Source of the DNA: Lentisphaerota bacterium
GTDB taxonomy: Bacteria > Verrucomicrobiota > Kiritimatiellia > UBA8416 > VGWJ01
Direction: 5' to 3'
NCBI GenBank assembly: GCA_016873635.1
Contig: VGWJ01000003.1
Span: forward strand, 1-64,000
DNA: 64,000 bases
A program made the position numbers and the translations under genes. The notes under the pieces were generated by a model, which worked only from the letters and a program-made list of their open reading frames with translations, ran no database searches and was not told the DNA's origin. Below are positions 46,701-54,443 of the stretch, one piece after another. Numbering within the stretch: the stretch's first letter is position 1; every line of letters begins with the position of its first letter.

Positions 46701-47790
46701 TGCCCTGCAGGTCGCGGCTGCCGGGCCTGAGCTCGAGCGCGGCGGCCAGCGCCCGCTCCGCGGCGTCGGGGGACCGGATCATCAGCGCGTCCACCACGCC
46801 GCCGATCATCGCCGCGCGGTGCGCGGGACGGGCCTTGCGGATGCCGATGAACGTCGCGCCGGCCAGGATCACGACCAGGGCCGCCGCCCACGACCACCGC
46901 AGCCCGAGGCGCCAGATTCGCGGCAGCCGGCTGGCGCGATCCGGACGCTCCAGATGCCCGCTGGCGCGGCCTTCCCTGAGCATCTTCCGCCGGGCCCGGA
47001 ACGCGCGCCACCACGTGGCCTCGCCCTGCACCGCGAACAGGCACACCAGCAGGAAGACGCCCAGCGTGTCGTGCAGCACCGTCGCGCTCCACTCCGGCGG
47101 CATGCGGGACGACCACAGCGCCAGCGACACCACTCTCGCGATGTTCAGAAGGAGCACCTGGGCCAGACCCAGCGCGACGAAAGCGAGCGTCTCGAACCAC
47201 CGGAACCGGTAGAGCAGGCACACGCCCAGCGTACAGAGCCCCACCGTGACGCCCGTGCGCATGCCGCTGCACGCCTCCGGCACGCCGAACGTCGCGTGGC
47301 TGAGGTGGATCGTCAGCCCGTCGGCCCAGCACCGCACGTTCAACGCCTGCAGGACGAATTCCGACGCTTCGACGGACATCACCTGCATGGCCATCTGCAG
47401 CTTTCCGAACACCTGGCCGGGCAGCGGATGGATCCAGTAGAGCAGGAACAGCGCGATCAGGATGTCCCTGCCGTACCGGTCCGGCAGGGACCAGCGCAGG
47501 CAGGCGTAAAACAGCAGGACCATCCCGAGCCATTCGAACTGGTGCACGTTGAAAACGATGCCCAGCACGGCCAGCAGGGCGCCGGCGACGGCGACGGCCG
47601 GGATCAGAACGGAAGGCGGGCGGGCGCCGGATCCCGCGGGCTTGGGGCGCAGCAGGATCAGCGTGGCGAAGAGCGTCCCCAGGACAAAGCGGATCAACCC
47701 TTCTTCGATGCCGGTAAGCCGGCCGAAGTTGGCGGCCGCCCAGGCTCCGAACAGCACAAGGGCCGCGGCCAGCACTGCCTTGCGCAGCAT
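43780..47790 (-). CDS. Exosortase-family protease fused to a very long TPR region
   Basis: Exosortases are membrane cysteine proteases that cut C-terminal sorting signals such as PEP-CTERM. The first ~260 residues form an eight-helix exosortase domain with the catalytic triad in place: Cys in VPEACSGMRTG (residue ~174), Arg in LLNIARVVSL (~219) and His in LHDTLGVFLL (~240). A further helix near residue 305-320 leads into ~1000 residues of TPR-like helices (e.g. AERALAAALELRPGSRDL, RYAEALDQFDRLP, AEEAAALVDALP). The ATG at 47790 has GGGGAG six bases upstream, unlike the ATG at 47796 that abuts it. The family is usually ~180-300 residues, so this is a large fusion. The TPR side could face either compartment. 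Confidence 0.82.
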   Translation of the reverse strand: MLRKAVLAAALVLFGAWAAANFGRLTGIEEGLIRFVLGTLFATLILLRPKPAGSGARPPSVLIPAVAVAGALLAVLGIVFNVHQFEWLGMVLLFYACLRWSLPDRYGRDILIALFLLYWIHPLPGQVFGKLQMAMQVMSVEASEFVLQALNVRCWADGLTIHLSHATFGVPEACSGMRTGVTVGLCTLGVCLLYRFRWFETLAFVALGLAQVLLLNIARVVSLALWSSRMPPEWSATVLHDTLGVFLLVCLFAVQGEATWWRAFRARRKMLREGRASGHLERPDRASRLPRIWRLGLRWSWAAALVVILAGATFIGIRKARPAHRAAMIGGVVDALMIRSPDAAERALAAALELRPGSRDLQGKRARLYVARQRYAEALDQFDRLPPASLSMEETILKSWVLMATGRAEEAAALVDALPANVQRNPGVAIVRAEYAAKRDRADEAARNVVLAARSHMVIDRVRALFPYLAAREQWLAIAGCDSHVRHRQFASALIAVHAHLRLRETSAAARILQQGLEDWPDEPRFLTALFALASGAPGGNWERAFAESLEKNLPALDAARLATYLSYCFELRRPDLGWRVFARLRELDSRDPALALAAVRYGGVWFAFRRRQLGLEARNAFELLDLRPLYRVTRGVAAMQPFWSRVPLADELGEGDPTAVRRRYLDEAIAELERRDREGALTPTMEMSYPVALGMAGRFAEAHAQLDELLTRYPDRDDAIMLQHAVFYDQVRAWQESYEALRAYDEITPIPTLNSRLMLVNAMMNVNLAVGALDVLARSREIFPGAAQLEIAEAAILAGFGFREEALFILGREGVGGVTPGMAQMLLDTGRARAGEDMARALGAKLDREGREKDVLSAPPAEMSVMRLWPTPPTEKQMADEAARHAAEAVRSTSPFVRGLYELLAKWYAAGGAGATSDPARWAAVGRNDLESAAALHRLTALLATQKDHERALVSAREAVRRLPRSAVLHRTLVALSEGDGETVARAREACPADAEIWLAALVARLRDEGPGPWVLAEMQSAAAAKTYPPGTMVRAGQFLLRNNLPEAAAVAARDAVARGRGCLPALALAANCALRLGDVSWTMKSALEAAENARDPTVFYELIVRIKAREGAKDVDLIAALEFLKERFPESTQWAERLGFAYFGRRDLARAMTVLDEAFELDARGMRPSSLLLAAEAARVQGHSERAVEILETARALYPASTNVLNNLVYTLAGVPGGLPRAREMLPALLALDNRSYAALDTAAVVYMKSGDLDLAREYMEKALAVLEEGAYGDLEVRLNAAELEMSRGNYGKAQEIVDAVRRNARRSDAVEARARDMHSRLKLLMKERARSSP

Positions 47791-47839
47791 CGTCATCTCC
47801 CCACCCGCGGGTTCAGCACGGCGGCTCCCCTTCGGCCGC

Positions 47840-49381
47840 TCAGAATTCGTGCGCGTAGACGAGGCGCACGCCGTATATCTCGCGCTCGAAGGCCAGCTTC
47901 CGCTCCTCGCTGGTGCGCCGGATATACTGTGCGTAGGCCTCCAGGTCCAATTCGCGCGTCAGCGCCACCAGCAGCGATGCGCTGCTGGCCCACGTAATGT
48001 AGTCGCTGCGCCACTCGGCGTCAATCTCCGGGTCAGGCGCCAGGTCCGCCGCCAGCTCGCGGGGCGCCGCGCCTTCAGGCGTGGCGCGGGTATCGCGCGC
48101 GTCCGGCAACGGCGCGTTCCAGCGCACGCTGTAGACCGTATCGCCCCGCAGCCGCACGTAGGGCGTGATCGGGACTTCCGCGCGCAGGCCGCTGTCCCAG
48201 TCCCGGTAGCCGAGCCACTCGTCGCGCGCCGGATCCACGATGCGCCACTGCGTAAACGCGCCGGCCTTGACCCATTCGCCGCCGAAATCGACCTGGTAGC
48301 GGTAGAGATCGACCGTCGCCAGCGGGTAGTTGAAGTCGGTCACAAGCGACCGGGAAAAGCTCAGCGAATGGGAAAGCTTGCGCGTCAACTGCGTCTTCAA
48401 GCCGGCGAGACCGACGAGCGTGGCGACGTCCGTGCGGCCGGTGTCGCCGGCATGGTAGCTGTGTCCCTGCGAATAGCCGACGCCGACGAAAAGCACGGTC
48501 GAGCGCGTGAGCGGGATGGCGGTGCCCCGCCCGAGGTCCACCCGCAGCAGGTATTCCTCCGTGTCCACGCGCGGGCGGTTGGTGGCCGCGTAGTCGGTCT
48601 GCGAGAAACTGGCCCAGGCGCCTACCGTCGCGCCGGGGACCAGTTCCCACTCGTAGCCCGCGCTTTCGTCGTACGTCACGCGCTCCTGGTCGCTGAATTC
48701 GTCGCTGAACGGAATGAGGTCCGTCCGGCTGCCCCGCAGGGAAACGTCCTGCCGTTCGGACAGCAGCCAGTCGAGATCCGCTCCGAGCCGGTTCTGAAAA
48801 TGCTCGTAGCGCGCGCCGCCGTACGGATCCTCGAGCCCGCGCGTGTCGATGAAGTCGGTGCGATACGCCGCGTCGTCGTAAAGCCGCCCCTTGATGAACG
48901 GCGTCAGCGCGAACTCCGAGGAGATGCTGGCGAACACGCCTTCCTCGGCCAGGTCCACGCGAAACTCGTCCTCCTGCGTCTTGAGAGGGTAATGCTCGTA
49001 GGTCACCCGCACCGACACGTCCAGGTCCGTGGTCGGCGTAACGATCAGGTAATTGCGGAAGATCAGCGACCCGACAATGGGGAAATCGTGCCCGTCCGTC
49101 TGGATGCGGCCGCGCCGGTTCTCGTGGAGAAAGTCCGTGCCCGTGCCGCGGCTTTCGGTGTAGCGCCATCCGGCCTCGATGTACAGCAGGACCGTCGAAT
49201 AGAACGGGCCCAGGCGCAGAGTCACGTAGTCCGGCGGGGCGATGTCGCGGTGGTTGTGGAACCGGAGGCCCTGCGCCACGGCGGCGGCGGGCAGCAGCAG
49301 CAACAGCAGCAGCGTGCCGGACGCGCGGCGCGCGAAGCGCGAAGCGGCCGGCGGCCGACGGTTTTCGGTCCTCGGTTGCAT
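47840..49381 (-). CDS. Predicted outer-membrane beta-barrel protein
   Basis: A 513-residue protein with a signal peptide (TLLLLLLLPAAAVAQG), followed by a long run of alternating-hydrophobic strands (for example LIFRNYLIVTPTTDLDVSV, YLLRVDLGRGTAIPL, TVLFVGVGYSQGHSY). It ends in an aromatic Phe (LVYAHEF), the usual outer-membrane insertion signal. Its position just upstream of the exosortase-TPR gene and downstream of a GT-C protein is like barrels that accompany PEP-CTERM/EPS clusters. It begins with ATG 49381 and was not recognised at family level. Exopolysaccharide export or surface-protein anchoring is speculative. Confidence 0.75.
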   Translation of the reverse strand: MQPRTENRRPPAASRFARRASGTLLLLLLLPAAAVAQGLRFHNHRDIAPPDYVTLRLGPFYSTVLLYIEAGWRYTESRGTGTDFLHENRRGRIQTDGHDFPIVGSLIFRNYLIVTPTTDLDVSVRVTYEHYPLKTQEDEFRVDLAEEGVFASISSEFALTPFIKGRLYDDAAYRTDFIDTRGLEDPYGGARYEHFQNRLGADLDWLLSERQDVSLRGSRTDLIPFSDEFSDQERVTYDESAGYEWELVPGATVGAWASFSQTDYAATNRPRVDTEEYLLRVDLGRGTAIPLTRSTVLFVGVGYSQGHSYHAGDTGRTDVATLVGLAGLKTQLTRKLSHSLSFSRSLVTDFNYPLATVDLYRYQVDFGGEWVKAGAFTQWRIVDPARDEWLGYRDWDSGLRAEVPITPYVRLRGDTVYSVRWNAPLPDARDTRATPEGAAPRELAADLAPDPEIDAEWRSDYITWASSASLLVALTRELDLEAYAQYIRRTSEERKLAFEREIYGVRLVYAHEF

Positions 49382-49449
49382 CCGTGTAACGGCGGACTTC
49401 AGCCTCAGCCTAGCATCGGAACGGCGCACCTCAAGCCGAAATCCGCGCT

Positions 49450-51066
49450 TCAAGACCGCGGAAGCATGATGCGCAGCCCGGTGCCGCCCTGTCCGAATCC
49501 GCCCATGCGCTCGACCTCCCTGAAACGGCGCTCCACTTCGTCCCACAGGGCGCGCCTCTCCCCGTCCGGCAGCGGCGTGACCGACGGGCACTCCACCGCG
49601 AAAGCCCACTCGCTGAAGGCCGCCGCGCGCGCCGGCGTTTCGCGCAGCAGCTCGAACATCATGGCGCGGTTCAGCACATGCAGCCGCGCGGCCCGTTCCC
49701 GGCTCCAGCCCGGGAAGTAGCTGAACGGCCCCATCTCCATGCCGGGCGGCAGGTCCAGGCCGGACTCCACGGCCAGGTACGGATCCTGCGTCAGCAGCAG
49801 ATCGCCCGGCGCGGTCAGCTCGCGCACCTTCGCCGCCGCCTTCCGCAGGTTGCGCAGGGGCGTTTCCGCCTTCAGCGGCCACCAGACGAGGTCGCGCCCG
49901 CGCACGAACCACGCCTGGTTGATGGGCGACGAGAAGGCGGAGACGAGGCACAGCAGCAGGACGGCCAGGGCGAGCGGGCGGGCGCCTGCGCGCGCCGGTT
50001 CGCGGACGGAGGCGAAGAGGCGGAACAGGGCAACGGCGACGCCCGCCGCGAAGAGCGGGAAGACGATGGTCTGATAATCGTCGTAGGGGAACGGCGCGGC
50101 GAAGTGCGCGACGGTCATGGCCAGCGCGCCGAGCCACACCGCGGCCGTCGCCGTGCGGTCGGCGCCCGGCGCGGCCCCCCGCGCCGCCCCGCGGCCGGGG
50201 CGGAACATGAGCGCGGCCAGCCCCAGCCCGCCGGCCACGAGGTAGGCCTGCGCCACGCGCGAGAGGAAGCCCGCCTTGCAGGCCAGGAGGTACAGCGGCC
50301 CGCCGGGCGCGCGCGACGCGTGGTAGCCGAACAGCCCGAACCACAGCCCCCGCGGGGCCGACAGCGCGAACGGCCCGAACGCCGCGGCCGCGGCCGCGGC
50401 CCCGCCCAGCCCGAACCACAGCGCGGGGAAGCGCGGCGCGGGCGACGGGTCGCGGCGCCCGAACGCCAGCAGCGCCAGCGCCACGGGCGCGCACAGCGCC
50501 GCCGAGGTGCGCGCGCCCGCCGCCAGGGCCAGCAGCACGCCCGACCCGAAGCACGCCGCGGCGCCGTGGCGCGCGCGACGCAGCGTGAGCAGGACGAACC
50601 CCCCCGCCAACAGCAGGGCCGTGAGCGCGTAGGTCTTGACGATCGCCGTGAAGTAGCTCTGGTAAACGTTCACGCCGCAGAGGCAGAACGCGGCCAGGGC
50701 CGCGAACCGCCGCGAACCGCCGCCGTCGGCCCCGCCCGACAGCCGCGCCGCCAGCCAGGCCGCGCACAGCGCCGCGGCAAAGCCCAGCGCGGCGCTGAAC
50801 AGCCGGCCGCCGGCCACGCCCATGGCGTCGACCAGCGGGTAGGCGGCCGCGTACACGAACGGCATCACCGGCCCCTGCGGCACGGCGAAATCCGCGTAGG
50901 GCATGCGGCCGCGCGCGACCTGCCGGGCCGCGTAGAGATACCAGCCTTCGTCCTGGTTCAGATCGCCCAGCAGCAGGTTGCAGGCGTAGAGAATGCCGGT
51001 CGCGGCCAGCGCCGCCAGCCACAGCGCCGCAAGCTTTCCGTCGCGCGGTGTTCGCCTTTTGTCCAC
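49450..51066 (-). CDS. GT-C fold glycosyltransferase-like membrane protein
   Basis: A 538-residue multi-pass protein. The first loop after helix one holds DLNQDEGWYLYAARQVARG, an acidic motif like the catalytic loop of polyprenyl-phosphate-dependent GT-C enzymes (PMT/ArnT). Then come about ten hydrophobic helices and a soluble C-terminal ~130-residue domain. It is in the run pyrE-GT-C-barrel-exosortase, where a protein-glycosylation role would fit, but no acceptor is identified. The long Ala/Gly/Leu helices make precise topology uncertain. Confidence 0.72.
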   Translation of the reverse strand: MDKRRTPRDGKLAALWLAALAATGILYACNLLLGDLNQDEGWYLYAARQVARGRMPYADFAVPQGPVMPFVYAAAYPLVDAMGVAGGRLFSAALGFAAALCAAWLAARLSGGADGGGSRRFAALAAFCLCGVNVYQSYFTAIVKTYALTALLLAGGFVLLTLRRARHGAAACFGSGVLLALAAGARTSAALCAPVALALLAFGRRDPSPAPRFPALWFGLGGAAAAAAAFGPFALSAPRGLWFGLFGYHASRAPGGPLYLLACKAGFLSRVAQAYLVAGGLGLAALMFRPGRGAARGAAPGADRTATAAVWLGALAMTVAHFAAPFPYDDYQTIVFPLFAAGVAVALFRLFASVREPARAGARPLALAVLLLCLVSAFSSPINQAWFVRGRDLVWWPLKAETPLRNLRKAAAKVRELTAPGDLLLTQDPYLAVESGLDLPPGMEMGPFSYFPGWSRERAARLHVLNRAMMFELLRETPARAAAFSEWAFAVECPSVTPLPDGERRALWDEVERRFREVERMGGFGQGGTGLRIMLPRS

Positions 51067-51087
51067 GCCGCGGCCTTCCCCGCCTGC

Positions 51088-51660
51088 CTACGAACCGGGA
51101 TGCACCGGCTTGTCGCCCCCGGCGCAAAGGGGGCACGCCTCCGGCTGCCAGGTGACCGGCGTCATCTCCAGCAGGCTGAATGTCGGATACCGGAACCGCG
51201 CCGCGCCGCCGCTGCGGTCCACCAGCACGGCTATGGCCGCCACCCTGCCGCCCCCCGCCTCGACGATGTCCACGGTTTCCTGCACGCGGCCGCCGCGCGT
51301 GATCACGTCCTCGGCCACGACGTAGCTCCGCCCGGCGTCGATCCGGAAACGGCGCAGCGCCAGCCGGCCGTCCTGCTTCTCGGCAAAGATGCAGGGCGCG
51401 TCCAGGGCGCGCGCCAGCTCGTGCCCCACGATGATGCCGCCCAGCGCCGGCGCGATCACCGCGTCCACGGCCGCGTCCGGCAGGGCCGCGCGCAGCCTGG
51501 CGGCCAGCGCCGCGCACAGGTCGCCCGCCACGCGCGGATAGCGCAGCGCGTTGGCGCACTGGAAATAGCGGTCGCTGTGCAGACCCGAGCGCAGCTCGAA
51601 ATGCCCGTTGAGCAGCGCGCCGGTCTGCTCAAGCCGGCGAAGCACCTCGTTCGAAGTCAT
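51088..51660 (-). CDS. pyrE: Orotate phosphoribosyltransferase
   Basis: Transfers ribose phosphate from PRPP to orotate to give OMP. The 190-residue protein has LLNGHFELRSGLHSDRYFQ, IAPALGGIIVGHELA and the PRPP motif VVAEDVITRGGRVQETVD (VEDVITTGG type). The C-terminal Cys-x2-Cys (CPLCAGG) is unusual. It starts the long minus-strand run leading to the exosortase gene. Confidence 0.93.
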   Translation of the reverse strand: MTSNEVLRRLEQTGALLNGHFELRSGLHSDRYFQCANALRYPRVAGDLCAALAARLRAALPDAAVDAVIAPALGGIIVGHELARALDAPCIFAEKQDGRLALRRFRIDAGRSYVVAEDVITRGGRVQETVDIVEAGGGRVAAIAVLVDRSGGAARFRYPTFSLLEMTPVTWQPEACPLCAGGDKPVHPGS

Positions 51661-51836
51661 GGCGTCGGCTCCCGTCGTCGCGCCCCGCGCGCGATGCGGT
51701 AGACGCTAGCAGAGGCGGCGGAAGCTTGTACAGCGAATACCGCGGCCGGGCAATTGCGGGTTCCCGGTGTCGGACGTCGGGCGCCGGCCTCCGTTTCCGG
51801 TAGCCGTCCGCGCCCTTTCTCTCCTATCATCCGCGC

Positions 51837-53111
51837 ATGAGCTTTGCCGTGCCCGACGTCCTGCGCAGGGAGGCGGTATGCCTGGGCGCGCTGAACGCGC
51901 CTTCCGGCCGCGCCGCCCTGACGGATCGCGAAATCCGCGACCGGCTTGAGGCGCCCGTCTGGCCGGGCGGAAGCGGGCCCGCCGTTTTCGAAGTCGTCCG
52001 CCCCGGCGAAAAGGTGTGCTTCGTGATTTCCGACCACACGCGCCGGACGGCCGCCGATCGCGTTCTGCCCGTGCTGCTCTCGGGGCTGGCGGAGCGCGGC
52101 TGCGACGCGCGCGACATGCACCTGCTGGTGGCGACGGGCATTCATCGGCCCCCCGCCCCGGAGGAGCTCGGGCGCATCCTGGGCCCGGCCGTCTACGGCG
52201 AATTCCGCGCGCGCCTGCACGCGCACGATCCCGACGCCGCCGACCTGGTCGAGGTCGGCGCGCTGGCCGACGGGCACCGCGTGCGCGTCAACCGCCGCGC
52301 CCTGGAAGCGGATCGCCTTGTGCCGCTGGGCGCGGCCGGCTTCCACTACCACGCCGGTTTCGGCGGCGGACGCAAGTCGCTCGTGCCGGGCCTGGCCGCG
52401 CGGGCAACCATCGCCCACAACCACAGCCTGGCGCTGGACCCGCGCGAAGACCGCTTGCGCGCCGGCGTCGAGACCGGCCGGCTGGACGGCAACCCCGTGG
52501 CGGAGGAGATGCTGCGGGCGGCGCGGATGTGCGATCCCGACATCATCGTAAACACGGTGCTCTCTCCGTCCGGCGAGCTGGCCGGCGTGTTTTCCGGAGA
52601 GCTCGACGCGGCGCACCGCGCGGCCTGCGCGGCGGTGCGCGAGATGCTGGGCTTCGGCCTGGAGGAGCCGGCCGACATTGTGCTGGCCGACGCCGGGTCC
52701 GCCGGAGACTGGATCCAGAGCCACAAGGCGCTGGTCAATGCGTCGCGGGCGCTGCGTCCCGGCGGGCGCGTGATCCTGCGCGCGCCGTGCCCGGAAGGCC
52801 TGGGCAACGAACGGTTCCGCCATTATCTGCGGATGGAATCGACCGCGCGGATGTGCGCCGCGCTGCGCGCGCAGCCGGAGGTCAACGGCCAGACCGCGCT
52901 CTCGACGCGCGAACGCGGACGTTGCGCCGTCCTGGTCACGGACCTGGGCCCGGAGGATCGGCGGGACCTCGGGATCGCGACCGCGCCGGACCTGGAGTCC
53001 GCGGCGGCGCGCGCGATAAGCGATCTGCGCGCCGGCGGGGTGCGCCGCCCCACTTACCTGATCATGCCTCAGGCGCTGTACACCGTCCCCTTCCCGCGCG
53101 GCGCGGCGTGA
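51837..53111 (+). CDS. LarA-family nickel-dependent racemase-like protein
   Basis: A 424-residue protein of the lactate racemase (LarA/DUF2088) family, which interconverts 2-hydroxyacid stereoisomers using a tethered nickel-pincer nucleotide. It has SDHTRRT, LVATGIHRPP and AGFHYHAGFGGGRKSLVPG, the last including the histidines and Lys that in LarA hold the cofactor. larB, larC and larE, needed for the cofactor, are not in the window. It may have a different hydroxyacid substrate, since the LarA family is broad. It is divergent from pyrE. Confidence 0.86.
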   Translation: MSFAVPDVLRREAVCLGALNAPSGRAALTDREIRDRLEAPVWPGGSGPAVFEVVRPGEKVCFVISDHTRRTAADRVLPVLLSGLAERGCDARDMHLLVATGIHRPPAPEELGRILGPAVYGEFRARLHAHDPDAADLVEVGALADGHRVRVNRRALEADRLVPLGAAGFHYHAGFGGGRKSLVPGLAARATIAHNHSLALDPREDRLRAGVETGRLDGNPVAEEMLRAARMCDPDIIVNTVLSPSGELAGVFSGELDAAHRAACAAVREMLGFGLEEPADIVLADAGSAGDWIQSHKALVNASRALRPGGRVILRAPCPEGLGNERFRHYLRMESTARMCAALRAQPEVNGQTALSTRERGRCAVLVTDLGPEDRRDLGIATAPDLESAAARAISDLRAGGVRRPTYLIMPQALYTVPFPRGAA

Positions 53112-53130
53112 GCGGGCCGGCCGCCGCCGG

Positions 53131-54072
53131 CTACGGGACAAAGGCCGCCTCGCGGGCAAAGGCGGCGAGCTGGTCCTGGTACTCCTTCCAGTCCGGGAAA
53201 CGCCCCTTGAAGGCCTCGGCCCAGTAGGCCAGCAGCTTGCTTTTCAGCTCGTTCTGCAGCAGCGTGTATGAATTCGCCCTGGCCCAGACCCGTTCCCAGA
53301 TCCCCTGCCAGTACTGCCGGTCCTGCTCCACGTCGGCGTTGGGAACGATGGCCCGGGGCGCGCGCTCGAAGCCGCCCGTTTCCTTGAACAGCTTCCTCAG
53401 CTCCGGCTCGTTGGGCGCATTCAGGGTGTAGTGCTCGACCAGCGCGTTGAGCGACCGGAAGGCCTGATCCGGGTTGACGGAACGGAAATCGACGGCGCTC
53501 TGCCGGTACAGTTTCAAGGCTTCCTCGGCCTTGCCCTCCTGCGCCAGCTGCGGAGCCAGTTGATTGATCGCCGCCGCGGTGAGGGGATGCCGACGGTAGT
53601 CGGGATCCGTCGCCATCTCCATCCACAGCCTTGACGCGCCGGGCGTATCCCGGTCCTGCAGGCGGCACTCGGCGCTGAAGTACAGGGCCGGCGCGGCGTA
53701 AGAAACCAGTTCGGGGTAGTAGTCGAGAAGGTCCTCGTACAACCGCAGCGCCTGGACCGAATCCCCGCCGAGCTGCAGGGAGCGCGCCTTCTGTAACCGC
53801 GCGTAGGGTGCGGCCGGGGAGTCCGGAAACTGCTGGACAAACGCTTCGTATTCGGCCGCCGCCTGCCGGAAGGCGTTTTCCCTGTAGTTCTTGTCCGCCC
53901 TGGCCAGCTCGCGCTCCGCGAACCTGTCGAGCTTGTTGCGCTCCGCGTCGGGAAGCGTCACGTCAGGATTGGCCGCGCACAGGCATCGCGCCGTCAAGGC
54001 CGCGCCCGCGGCGATCCAGGCCAGGGCCCGCGCCGCGGCGGCAGGCCTCCCGCATCCGATAGCGTGTCTCAT
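53131..54072 (-). CDS. Secreted TPR/tol-pal-like repeat protein
   Basis: A 313-residue protein starting MRHAIGCGRPAAAARALAW, with a hydrophobic signal segment (IAAGAALTARCLCAANP). The rest is helical with TPR-like phrases, such as FRQAAAEYEAFVQQFPDSPAA and DSVQALRLYEDLLDYYPEL, resembling YbgF/BamD-type tetratricopeptide repeats. GGAGGAAGG lies before the ATG at 54072. It stands alone between larA and the remnant at 54181. No function beyond an envelope scaffold can be suggested. Confidence 0.75.
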   Translation of the reverse strand: MRHAIGCGRPAAAARALAWIAAGAALTARCLCAANPDVTLPDAERNKLDRFAERELARADKNYRENAFRQAAAEYEAFVQQFPDSPAAPYARLQKARSLQLGGDSVQALRLYEDLLDYYPELVSYAAPALYFSAECRLQDRDTPGASRLWMEMATDPDYRRHPLTAAAINQLAPQLAQEGKAEEALKLYRQSAVDFRSVNPDQAFRSLNALVEHYTLNAPNEPELRKLFKETGGFERAPRAIVPNADVEQDRQYWQGIWERVWARANSYTLLQNELKSKLLAYWAEAFKGRFPDWKEYQDQLAAFAREAAFVP

Positions 54073-54180
54073 GGTCGCATCCTTCCTCCACGGGCCGTCC
54101 CCGCCGGCCGGACGGCCGAAGCGAAACGCCCGGCTTGCGCCCGGCGGGAAAGACGAATCCGGGTAGTCTGGACAACTTGA

Positions 54181-54411
54181 GGCGAAGATCAAGCGTTTCT
54201 TGGCCTCCCGACCCAGACGCTGGCCGACGGCATGCGCGAAGACGTTCCGGTGCGCATCATCCACGCCGGCGACGGCACGCTGTGGACCGACCTGGAGAAC
54301 GCCACGACCGGCGAACTGGGCGGCGCGGCGGTTCTGAAAAAGGGCCCTTCCGGATTCAGTGTGGGTAGCCCCAACATATTGTGGTGCTCCCCCTGCGATC
54401 CTGTCGATTAA
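54181..54411 (+). pseudogene. Possible remnant of an unrecognised protein
   Basis: After a TGA at 54178 an open frame of about 76 codons reads like real protein (VPVRIIHAGDGTLWTDLEN, TTGELGGAAVLKKG), but it has no good start or Shine-Dalgarno. The first ATG is at 54232. It occupies a ~370-bp gap between two minus-strand genes. The rest of the gap (54073-54180, 54412-54443) shows nothing else. I treat this as a decayed fragment, not a gene. Confidence 0.3.
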
Positions 54412-54443
54412 GCGAATCGGTCAAGGGTATCCGAGACCGCCGC

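Noticed and set aside
43828-47997. 1389-codon plus-strand frame antisense to the exosortase-TPR gene
   Set aside because: It has no recognisable domain and shadow-type composition, and the minus strand encodes the clear exosortase and TPR sequence.
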